Part shown: positions 16,739 through 25,453 of the stretch, piece by piece | How the letters are laid out: the number at the start of each line of letters is the position of its first letter | Numbering within the stretch: position 1 is the first letter of the stretch | NCBI GenBank assembly: GCA_029777935.1 | Contig: JAKORH010000196.1 | Coordinates: forward strand, 1 to 37,786 | Length of the DNA stretch: 37,786 nucleotides | Source: Pseudomonadota bacterium | Lineage (GTDB): Bacteria > Pseudomonadota > Gammaproteobacteria > Burkholderiales > Burkholderiaceae | Reading direction: 5' to 3' | Made by a program: the position numbers and the translations under genes | The notes under the pieces: generated by a model | Databases searched by the model: none | What the model was told of the DNA's origin: nothing | The model's input: the letters and a program-made list of their open reading frames with translations, nothing else

Positions 16739-18223
16739 ATGACCGCACGGGAGTGCGCCGCCGGCGAAGGCATGCGCGATCCAGACAGCAGCACCATCCG
16801 CGTCGAGGACGGCGACCGTTACGAGGCGCTGTGTGCCTTCCTGCCCTGGGGTTATCTGGTCCTCGACGACGCTGCGCGCATCGTGGAGGCCAATGCCGCC
16901 GCGGCGCGGCTGCTCGGCGCGGCGCGCGCCGCGCGCGCCGCGCTGCTCGGCGCGCCGCTGCGCGCGTTCGTCACCGAGGACAGCGTCGGCCCGCTGATCG
17001 ACGCGCTGGACCATTGCCGGCACGCCGGGCTCGCGAGCGACGTCGCACTGGTGGTCGCGGGCCGCGACGGCCGCCAGCGCCACGTGCGGCTGCACGCGCA
17101 GGCGTTCGGCGCTGCGCCGCGCTACCACGTGGCCCTGCTGGACGTGACCGAGGCGCGGCGCGCGCACCTGGCGCTGCGCGGGCTGGCCGACGAACTGCAC
17201 GATCTCTACCAGAACGCGCCGTGCGGCTACCACTCGCTCGATCCCGACGGCGTCGTGCTGCAGATCAACGACACCGAACTGGCATGGCTCGGCTACCGGC
17301 GCGACGAGATCGAGCGGCGCATGCGGCTGACCGACCTGATGCTGCTCTCCTCCCACGCCGATTTCCACAGCGCGTTCTCGGCGTTGAAGCAGGGCGCGCG
17401 CGTGCGCGACCTGCAGGTGGACATGCAGCGCCGCGACGGCTCGGTGTTCCCGGCGCTGCTCAGCGCCACCGCAGTCGTCGATCGTCGCGGCCAGTTCCTG
17501 AGCAGCCGGGCCAGCGTGTTCGACATCTCGCGCCGCCGCCGCGCCGAGGAAGAGGCGCGGCGCTACGCGCAGCAACTGAAGACGATGTCGCAGCGGGTGG
17601 TCGAGGCGCAGGAAGCCGAACGCCGGCGCATCGCGCTGGACCTGCACGACCGCGTCGGCCAGACCCTGACGGCGCTGAACATCAACCTCGATCTGATCAA
17701 TGCACAGCTCGCCGCGCCCGACGCTGCGGTGCGCGCGCGCCTGGCAGCTTCGCGGGAACTGGTCGAAGCCACGGTCGACAGCATCCGCAGCGTGATCGCC
17801 GACCTGCGTCCGACGGTGCTCGACGACTACGGTCTTGCCGCCGCGCTGCGCTGGTACGCGACGCAGTTCAGCGAGCGCACCGGGCTCGCGGTGCGGGTCA
17901 GCGGCACCGATCCACAGCCGCGCCTGCCGGCCTCGACCGAGGCGACACTGTTCCGCATCGTGCAGGAGGCGCTGACCAACGCGGCCAAGCACGCATGCGC
18001 GCAGTCGGCGCGGGTCGCGCTCGAAGTCAGCGACGCCTGCTTCATGCTTTCGGTCGCCGACGACGGCTGCGGCTTCGACCCGGCGCGGCTGTGCACACCG
18101 AACAATCACCACGGCTGGGGCCTGATGTTCATGCGCGAGCGCGCCGAATCCACCGGCGGCGAACTGCGCATCGAGTCCGCCGCCGGACAGGGCACGCACG
18201 TGACCGTGGAGTTGAAGCTGTGA
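16739..18223 (+). CDS. PAS-PAS sensor histidine kinase (NarX/DesK class)
   Basis: 494 residues without membrane helices, so a cytoplasmic sensor. Two PAS-like domains (about 25-140 and 150-270) precede a HisKA_3 dimerisation domain with the phospho-acceptor His303 in ERRRIALDLHDRVGQTL. The HATPase domain shows the N-box EALTNAAKHA and G-box DDGCGFDP, ending GQGTHVTVEL. It phosphorylates the NarL-type regulator that follows, 142 bp downstream. The signal is unknown; PAS domains could sense redox, a ligand or a metabolite. An alternative ATG at 16772 is possible. Position after an importer and before acetate uptake suggests a carbon-source response. Confidence 0.88.
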   Translation: MTARECAAGEGMRDPDSSTIRVEDGDRYEALCAFLPWGYLVLDDAARIVEANAAAARLLGAARAARAALLGAPLRAFVTEDSVGPLIDALDHCRHAGLASDVALVVAGRDGRQRHVRLHAQAFGAAPRYHVALLDVTEARRAHLALRGLADELHDLYQNAPCGYHSLDPDGVVLQINDTELAWLGYRRDEIERRMRLTDLMLLSSHADFHSAFSALKQGARVRDLQVDMQRRDGSVFPALLSATAVVDRRGQFLSSRASVFDISRRRRAEEEARRYAQQLKTMSQRVVEAQEAERRRIALDLHDRVGQTLTALNINLDLINAQLAAPDAAVRARLAASRELVEATVDSIRSVIADLRPTVLDDYGLAAALRWYATQFSERTGLAVRVSGTDPQPRLPASTEATLFRIVQEALTNAAKHACAQSARVALEVSDACFMLSVADDGCGFDPARLCTPNNHHGWGLMFMRERAESTGGELRIESAAGQGTHVTVELKL

Positions 18224-18257
18224 TGCGACCTTGCCTGGCGGACGCAGTTGTTCCAAG

Positions 18258-18335
18258 CGTCACCCGGGCGAAGGCCGGGGCCCAATTTGCGGCGCTGGAA
18301 TTTGGGCCCCGGCCTTCGCCGGGGCGACAACGTGC
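18258..18335. repeat. Inverted repeat between kinase and regulator genes
   Basis: Two arms, the left reading GGGCGAAGGCCGGGGCCCAA and the right reading TTGGGCCCCGGCCTTCGCC, pair over about 20 bp around a short loop of about 20 bp. This is a REP-like intergenic palindrome. It falls in the gap between the histidine kinase stop and the response regulator start, where it could form a strong RNA hairpin and separate their expression. Confidence 0.8.
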
Positions 18336-18365
18336 AGCGCGCCTCGTGATCAAACGCGAACCCCG

Positions 18366-19007
18366 ATGATCCGCGTTCTGCTCGCCGACGATCATTCGGT
18401 CGTGCGCGACGGCTTGCGGCTGCTGCTGCAGGCCGCCGGCGACATGGAGGTTGTCGGCGGCGCGGCGCACGGGCACGAAGCGGTGCGCATGGTGCGACAG
18501 CTCGTTCCGGACGTGGCGATCATGGACATCGCGATGCCGCAGTTGAACGGCATCGAAGCCACGGTGCTGATCCACGAGGCGTGCCCGTCGGTGCAGGTGC
18601 TGATGCTGTCGATGCACTCGACCGCCGAGCACATCTACCGCGCGCTCTCCGCCGGCGCCGCCGGCTACCTGCTGAAGGAATCGGCCGGGCCCGAGCTGGT
18701 CGCCGCGGTGCGCGCGGTGCACGCGGGGCGCCGCTATCTGAGCCAGAAGATCGCGGAAACGGTCGTCGACGACTACATCCGCGAGCGGCGCGTCGTGGGC
18801 CCGCTCGACAGCCTGAGCCGGCGCGAGCGCCAGATCCTGCAGCTCGTCGCCGAGGGCCGCACCACGGCCGACACTGCGAAGCTGCTGTGCCTGTCGCCGA
18901 AGACAGTCGAGACGTACCGCAGCCGCATGATGCTGAAGCTCGGCGTGCCCGACTTCGCAGGGCTGGTGCGCTTCGCGGTCCAGCACGGGCTGACGCCGCT
19001 CGAATAA
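18366..19007 (+). CDS. NarL/FixJ-family response regulator
   Basis: 213 residues. The receiver domain has the acidic pair Asp8-Asp9 and the phospho-acceptor Asp54 in VAIMDIAMPQLNG, with a conserved Lys in YLLKESAGP. The C-terminal LuxR-type helix-turn-helix reads LSRRERQILQLVAEGRTTAD, then LLCLSPKTVETYRSRMMLKL. It should bind DNA as a dimer when phosphorylated by the upstream kinase. The ATG at 18366 is the natural start, since the receiver domain begins immediately; an open frame extending to 18231 only crosses the inverted repeat. A candidate binding site lies 21 bp after its stop. Confidence 0.93.
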   Translation: MIRVLLADDHSVVRDGLRLLLQAAGDMEVVGGAAHGHEAVRMVRQLVPDVAIMDIAMPQLNGIEATVLIHEACPSVQVLMLSMHSTAEHIYRALSAGAAGYLLKESAGPELVAAVRAVHAGRRYLSQKIAETVVDDYIRERRVVGPLDSLSRRERQILQLVAEGRTTADTAKLLCLSPKTVETYRSRMMLKLGVPDFAGLVRFAVQHGLTPLE

Positions 19008-19027
19008 TCGAACTCCGCCTACGCAAG

Positions 19028-19047
19028 CTGTCAGGCATTGCCGACAG
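19028..19047. promoter_or_regulatory. Near-palindromic operator candidate before acetate transporter
   Basis: The 20-bp dyad CTGTCAGGCATTGCCGACAG has seven matched outer positions in each half. It lies 124 bp before the acetate transporter start, immediately after the response regulator gene. It matches the first site at 12147 in 15 of 20 positions and the site at 12230 in 15 of 20. A shared dyad ahead of both flanking operons suggests one regulon run by the adjacent two-component system. Confidence 0.6.
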
Positions 19048-19170
19048 CGCGTGCGCGCCTCCATCGTTAGATTGACCGTGCCGACGTTCGTGGTCCCCGC
19101 AACGCCGGCGCGGGTGCGATCGCCGATTCAGCGCGTCGCCGGTGCGGGGACGAGTCGTCTGGAGGCTTTG

Positions 19171-19734
19171 ATGGAAAGGAAATTCTCCAACCCGGCGCCC
19201 CTGGGGCTGGCCGGATTCGCGTTTACGACATGGATGCTCAGCATGATCAACGCCGGCTGGTTCAGCGCCGACGGCATGGGCGACGTGCTCGCGCTGGCCT
19301 TCGTGTACGGCGGCACCGCGCAGATCATCGCCGGCGTGCTCGAGTTCCCGCGCGGCAACACCTTCGGCACCACCGCGTTCGTGTCGTACGGCGCGTTCTG
19401 GTGGTCGTTCGCGGTCTACCTGACGTTCTTCGCATCCAAGGTGCCCGAATCGTTCCTCGGCTGGTACCTGTTCGTGTGGGGCGTGTTCACGTTCTACATG
19501 TGGGTCAGTTCGATGCACACCAACCGGGCCGTGCAGCTCGTGCTGCTGGCGCTGTGGATCACGTACCTGCTGCTGGCGATCGGTGCCTGGTCGAACACCG
19601 TGATGTGGACCCGCATCGGCGGTTACACCGGATTGATCACCGCGCTGCTGGCCTTCTACGCGTCGGCCGCGGAAGTCATCAACGAGTCCTTCGGACGCGT
19701 CGTATTGCCGACGCATCCGCACGTGCACGCCTAG
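19171..19734 (+). CDS. satP: Acetate uptake transporter (GPR1/FUN34/YaaH family)
   Basis: 187 residues, six membrane helices. The family signature NPAPLGLAGFAFTTW occurs at residues 7-21, and the tail ends at a sixth helix with YASAAEVINE. Family members move acetate or succinate with protons across the inner membrane. GGAGG precedes the ATG. Acetyl-CoA synthetase follows after a 291-bp gap, so the pair would import acetate and activate it. The upstream dyad motif suggests regulation by the adjacent NarL-type protein. The gene's stop codon forms the first bases of an inverted-repeat element. Confidence 0.9.
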   Translation: MERKFSNPAPLGLAGFAFTTWMLSMINAGWFSADGMGDVLALAFVYGGTAQIIAGVLEFPRGNTFGTTAFVSYGAFWWSFAVYLTFFASKVPESFLGWYLFVWGVFTFYMWVSSMHTNRAVQLVLLALWITYLLLAIGAWSNTVMWTRIGGYTGLITALLAFYASAAEVINESFGRVVLPTHPHVHA

Positions 19735-19980
19735 CCCGGACATTTCACGAGGTCGCCCCCGTATGCAAACGGTCTGCAGATTCGATACCACCTTGCGGCG
19801 TGCCGGGCGCGATCCAATCTGGCTCGCCGGGGCTACGCGGGCCTGCGCGGCGCCTGCGCGGCCAACTTGCGCTCAAGTGCTCGCCGATGCCACTGGGCAT
19901 CGGACTGCGCCCCTCTCGCGCAACCTGGCTCGCGCATGCATCCACGCAATTCCCGCGTCCCTCGCGAAACATCCGGGCTA
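19732..19980. mobile_element. 249-bp element bounded by 21-bp inverted repeats
   Basis: The left end (19732-19752, beginning TAGCCCGGACATTTCACGAG) and the right end (19960-19980, ending CATCCGGGCTA) are inverted copies with 18 of 21 positions matching. The left end includes the stop codon of the acetate transporter gene. The interior has no convincing gene. Size and terminal repeats suit a small non-autonomous element or a large repeat unit; no flanking target duplication is clear. It separates the transporter from acetyl-CoA synthetase. Confidence 0.5.
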
Positions 19981-20025
19981 GCGGCGCTGCGCCCGGGTCA
20001 ATCAGACACAGACATGGAGGTCGGA

Positions 20026-21966
<1,941 letters not shown>

Positions 21967-22064
21967 CATGTCCGGGCGGGCACGCCGGCAGCGAGGTCGT
22001 TGCAGCATGCAAACGCGAAGAACCGCCGGCGCCGCGGCCGGTCCTACGCGCAGGAGGTGTGACG

Positions 22065-22535
22065 ATGAAGCCGCTGCTCGTTGCCCTGCCGTGGGTCGCC
22101 GCGCCCGCAGGCGCTGTCGCGCGCTGCACCGCGCGGCCGGCGCCGCCATCGAGTCGATGCCCGATGCGAGCGAAGCTCGGCGCCGGGCTCGTTCTGCTGC
22201 CTGCCCTGTGCATCGCCCTGGCCGCGGGTCCGGCACGCGCTGAAGACGGCGCAGCCGGCATGTCCTCGAACGTGCCAGCGGCGAGCCAGGCGCTCGATGT
22301 GCCGCCACCTGTCGCCGAGCACGCACCCGAAACGCTGGCCCCGATCACCGTGCACGGGCGCCGGATCGAGCATCCGAGCGTGCACGACATCCTTCAGCGC
22401 GACCTTCACCGCGACGAGTCGGTGCGATTCGAAACGGTGGATACCGGCGACGGCCACCGCTGCACACGGGTGCAGCCGTTCGGCTACGAGCAGTGCACGA
22501 ACGGACCGGCGCTGTTCGAATTCCGCGTCGGATGA
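22065..22535 (+). CDS. Hypothetical secreted protein
   Basis: 156 codons from an ATG with AGGAGG seven bases ahead. Within it, an internal Met at 22164 begins a textbook signal peptide (MRAKLGAGLVLLPALCIALA with cleavage after ARA). The mature part is Pro/Ala-rich, then ends APITVHGRRIEHPSVHDILQ and CTRVQPFGYEQCTNGP with two Cys that may pair in the periplasm. The strong upstream ribosome-binding site and the internal signal peptide conflict: either the first 33 residues are a real extension or translation starts at 22164. I recognise no family. Confidence 0.6.
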   Translation: MKPLLVALPWVAAPAGAVARCTARPAPPSSRCPMRAKLGAGLVLLPALCIALAAGPARAEDGAAGMSSNVPAASQALDVPPPVAEHAPETLAPITVHGRRIEHPSVHDILQRDLHRDESVRFETVDTGDGHRCTRVQPFGYEQCTNGPALFEFRVG

Positions 22536-22562
22536 ATAGCGCCGGCAGCCTCGATATCCTGA

Positions 22563-23930
22563 CTACTTGCTCGCTGTCAGTTCCTTGGCGCAGTCCCGGC
22601 GCGGCAGCTTCTTCTCGGCCAGGTAGGACGACGACGAACGTTGGATCAGCGGACGGATGATCTGCTGGTCCGCCTCGTACCAGTCCGAGGTGAAGTTCCA
22701 TTTCGTGCCGTCCCAGGTGTGAATGCGCCCCACGTGCGCGCCGGCATGCTCCCGGCAACTGGTCGAGATCGGACGCATCACCCCGGCAAATCCCAGGGCA
22801 TCCAGTTTCTTCTGGTCGAGCGACAGGTTCTCCAGTCCCCAGCGGACTTGCTCGCCGGTCAGAGGTTTCCTGCCGAAACGCTCCTGCGCCTGCCGCACGC
22901 CTTCGACCCCGAGCATCGCGCTGACGAGTCCGCGGTTGTAGAGCACGGTGCCGACCTGGTCCTTCGGGCCGCTGCCGTGGCCTTTCGCGTAGACATACGC
23001 GAGGATGTCGGCGTGCACCTTGGCCTGGCCCGCGCCATGCTGCAGGGCGAGCCCGTGATAACCCTTGGCCTCGGCAGCGACCGGCTGCACATCCAGTTCG
23101 CTCGACGCCCATTGGTTGCCATATATCCTGTCGACCGGGTAACCGTTGGCGATCGCCTCCTTCAGCGCGCTGGAGTTCATCACGCCCCAGCCCCAGATGA
23201 AGACGTAGTCGGGACGCTGCTGGCGGATCTGCAGCCACGTCGCCTTCTGCTCCACGCCCGGGTGCGTGACGGGCAGCAGAAGCAGGTCGAAGCCGTGCAT
23301 CTTGGCGCGTTCCTGCAGCAGAGTGATCGGCTCCTTGCCGTACGGCGAGTCGTGGTAGACGAGGGCGATCTTCTTGCCCTTGAGCTTGTCGAGGCCCCCA
23401 TTGAGCTTGCCGACGTGCTGCACCAGGATGTCGGCAGCGTCCCAATAGGTTCCCATCAGCGGGAAGTTGTAGGGGAAGACCTCGCCCTCGACGGAATCGG
23501 AGCGCCCGTACCCCACCGTGACCAGCGGGATCTTGTCGATCGCCGTCTTGTCGGTGACGGCAAACGTGACTCCGGTCGAAATCGGCTGGAACAAGGCCGG
23601 CGAGCCCTTCGACTTCATCCGCTCGTAGCATTCGACGCCGCGCGCGGTGTCGTAACCGAACTCGCATTCCTCGAACGTGATCCTGACGCCGTTGATGCCG
23701 CCGTCGCGCGCGTCGATGAGCTTCAGGTAGTCGACGATGCCGTTGGCCCACTGTGCGCCGTTGGCGCCGTACGCGCCGGTCCGGTAGCTGACGACGGGAA
23801 AGAACTGCTCGCCACTGCCGGCTTTCGCGGCCTTGGCTGCGGGCTTGCCCTGGGCCAGTGCTGCACCGCTCGAGAGCGCGGCAACGATACTCGCCGCGAC
23901 GGCCAGGTTCCTCAACATTGCGAACTCCAT
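22563..23930 (-). CDS. Liv-type ABC transporter substrate-binding protein
   Basis: 455 residues of the periplasmic binding fold type I family (LivK-like). A signal peptide lies at residues 5-27 (LRNLAVAASIVAALSSGAAL), then a Lys/Ala-rich linker. The body includes the domain pattern FFPVVSYRTGAYGANGAQWA, GKKIALVYHDSPYGKEP and DYVFIWGWGVMNSSALKEAI. It would capture an organic acid or amino acid in the periplasm for a Liv transporter; the fused permease/ATPase genes at 34190-37647 are the obvious partner, though separated by the catabolic genes. GAGGAGA lies eight bases before the ATG. At 455 residues it is longer than typical LivK (~370). Confidence 0.85.
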   Translation of the reverse strand: MEFAMLRNLAVAASIVAALSSGAALAQGKPAAKAAKAGSGEQFFPVVSYRTGAYGANGAQWANGIVDYLKLIDARDGGINGVRITFEECEFGYDTARGVECYERMKSKGSPALFQPISTGVTFAVTDKTAIDKIPLVTVGYGRSDSVEGEVFPYNFPLMGTYWDAADILVQHVGKLNGGLDKLKGKKIALVYHDSPYGKEPITLLQERAKMHGFDLLLLPVTHPGVEQKATWLQIRQQRPDYVFIWGWGVMNSSALKEAIANGYPVDRIYGNQWASSELDVQPVAAEAKGYHGLALQHGAGQAKVHADILAYVYAKGHGSGPKDQVGTVLYNRGLVSAMLGVEGVRQAQERFGRKPLTGEQVRWGLENLSLDQKKLDALGFAGVMRPISTSCREHAGAHVGRIHTWDGTKWNFTSDWYEADQQIIRPLIQRSSSSYLAEKKLPRRDCAKELTASK

Positions 23931-24029
23931 AGCACTTGTCTCCTCGTGATGATCCGCGCCTGCTGCTCATGCCGCAGACGTCTTGCAGGTCGAACTGATG
24001 CGTGCGGGCGAAGCGGCGCGACACCTCCT

Positions 24030-24869
24030 CTATTCGGACCGCTGCGGATGCGACTTGCGCAGGCTCTGATTCAATTCCTCCAGGATGTCGCTGGCGGTGC
24101 GGATGATCTGCTTGTCGGTGAATCCCGCCCGCGTCATCTGCTGGAACAGCGACTTGGCAATGACATGCGCAGCCTTGTCGGGCGGCATCGCCTTCTCCAT
24201 GATTCCGGCGTGGCGCTTGCCCGATTCCGCCAGCGCAATCTGCGCGAACCTGACGTCGAGGATCCTCTGCAGTTGCGCGACCTGGACCGAGCGCACGAGC
24301 AGCGCGGCCAGCATCCGCAGCCTCTTCAGGTCCTCGTCGCCGAAGGTGCCGTCGCCCAGCGGTCCGACGACATGGAGTGTGCCGATGATGCGTTCTCGCA
24401 GGATGAGCGGCACGCAGATCACGCTGCGACCGGCGTGCTCGCAGCCATGCGCGAGCGAGGCCCACCCCGATCGGTGCAGGTCCGCGATCAGCAACGGCTT
24501 GGCCGTGCGCAGCACTTCGCCGACGAAGCCTTCGACCAGCCCGGCGTCGAGCGGCGACGCGTCGGGACTGGATGCATGGGCCGCCGTCGGCACGAGTCGC
24601 GGCCGGCCTTCTCCTTCGGCGGATAGCAGCATGACCGCGGCGCTGCGCCCCGCGACCAGGCCGCAGATGTCGGCCAATTCCGGGGCGACGAGTTCAGCAA
24701 CCGATGCGCCCTCGGCCATGAACCCGCCCAGATCCTGCACGCAAAGCGGAGCAAGCGGCGAGCGATCGGGAGGCGGCCCGATTCCCGCCGCGACGGCGCG
24801 TGGCGGGAGGCGAGCCGGGCCCGAACGACGCGTTGCCCCGGAAGCGCCGGGGTCGATTCTCGTCATCAT
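24030..24869 (-). CDS. GAF-domain protein
   Basis: 279 residues. After ~50 low-complexity residues, a GAF domain runs from about 55 to 205: ELADICGLVAGRSAAVMLLS, then AGRSVICVPLILRERIIGTL and the closing FGDEDLKRLRMLAALLVRSV. The C-terminal ~65 residues are helical (VIAKSLFQQMTRAGFTDKQI through TASDILEELNQSL) and could be a helix-turn-helix or protein-contact region. GAF domains bind small molecules and act in signalling, so a sensor for the cluster's substrate is plausible. It lies between the binding-protein gene and the mutase genes on the same strand. The start at 24869 has a weak ribosome-binding site. Confidence 0.75.
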   Translation of the reverse strand: MMTRIDPGASGATRRSGPARLPPRAVAAGIGPPPDRSPLAPLCVQDLGGFMAEGASVAELVAPELADICGLVAGRSAAVMLLSAEGEGRPRLVPTAAHASSPDASPLDAGLVEGFVGEVLRTAKPLLIADLHRSGWASLAHGCEHAGRSVICVPLILRERIIGTLHVVGPLGDGTFGDEDLKRLRMLAALLVRSVQVAQLQRILDVRFAQIALAESGKRHAGIMEKAMPPDKAAHVIAKSLFQQMTRAGFTDKQIIRTASDILEELNQSLRKSHPQRSE

Positions 24870-24901
24870 GCGAATTCGCCCGCAGGTGTGAACGACGGCA
24901 T

Positions 24902-25028
24902 CAGAAGCTGTGAATCTTTCTACTGCGCGTCCCGATCTCGCACCTGCGCCGCTCGCTGTACGACTCTGTACAGGTCCGCTGCTCGGCGCGACCTCGGGCC
25001 GCTCGCGACGAAATCTTCACAGCTTCTC
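24902..25028. mobile_element. 127-bp hairpin element, copy A
   Basis: Ends are 13-bp inverted repeats (left CAGAAGCTGTGAA at 24902-24914; right, inverted, at 25016-25028; 12 of 13 match). The interior is also a long imperfect palindrome with a central stem CTGTAC/GTACAG (24956-24961 and 24968-24973) around GACTCT. A second, diverged copy lies at 37667 to the window end, in inverted orientation, with the same architecture. It is a small dispersed element, MITE-like or a large REP. The right arm runs into the stop codon of the B12-subunit gene. Confidence 0.75.
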
Positions 25029-25440
25029 AGTCCAGCAGGAACGATCGCTCGCGCGCGTTGCTGCGGATGAACTCGACGATCGCGTCGGCGGAACTGCCCG
25101 GTCCGAACACTTCCTTCACTCCCAGCGCCTTCATCTGGGCGACATCGCGCTCGGGAATCACGCCGCCGAAGATGATCAGAACGTCCTGCTTGTCGAGTTC
25201 CTTCATCCGCCGCGTGACCTCGCGCGCGACCGGCATGTGGCCTTCGACCGAGCTGGACACGCCGATCACGTCGACGTCCTCCTCGATGGCCGTGTCGACG
25301 ATCTCGCGCGCCTCGAGGAAGTTGATGAAGATGACCTCCATGCCGGCATCGCGCAGCTTGGTGGCGAGATAGCGCACGCCGCGGTCGTGGCATTCCATGG
25401 TGGTCTTGCCGAGCAGGACCCGGATCATGGGTTGGCTCAT
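25027..25440 (-). CDS. B12-binding subunit of an acyl-CoA mutase
   Basis: 137 residues with a cobalamin-binding Rossmann-like domain: MIRVLLGKTTMECHDRGVRY, VDVIGVSSSVEGHMP (the S.L-type loop), and DVLIIFGGVIPERDVAQMK (the GG loop). It is the small subunit of a two-chain B12-dependent acyl-CoA mutase, pairing with the gene just upstream. His18 would replace the lower axial ligand of cobalamin. The usual DxHxxG is ExHxxG here (Glu16, His18, Gly21). GGAGA precedes the ATG at 25440, 13 bp after the large-subunit stop. Length is typical of stand-alone B12 subunits (~135). Its stop abuts the hairpin element. Confidence 0.9.
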   Translation of the reverse strand: MSQPMIRVLLGKTTMECHDRGVRYLATKLRDAGMEVIFINFLEAREIVDTAIEEDVDVIGVSSSVEGHMPVAREVTRRMKELDKQDVLIIFGGVIPERDVAQMKALGVKEVFGPGSSADAIVEFIRSNARERSFLLD

Positions 25441-25453
25441 CGGGTTCTCCGGA

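Noticed and set aside
19745..19972. A 75-codon minus frame inside the inverted-repeat element
   Set aside because: No recognisable domain and biased composition; more likely chance reading within a repeat.
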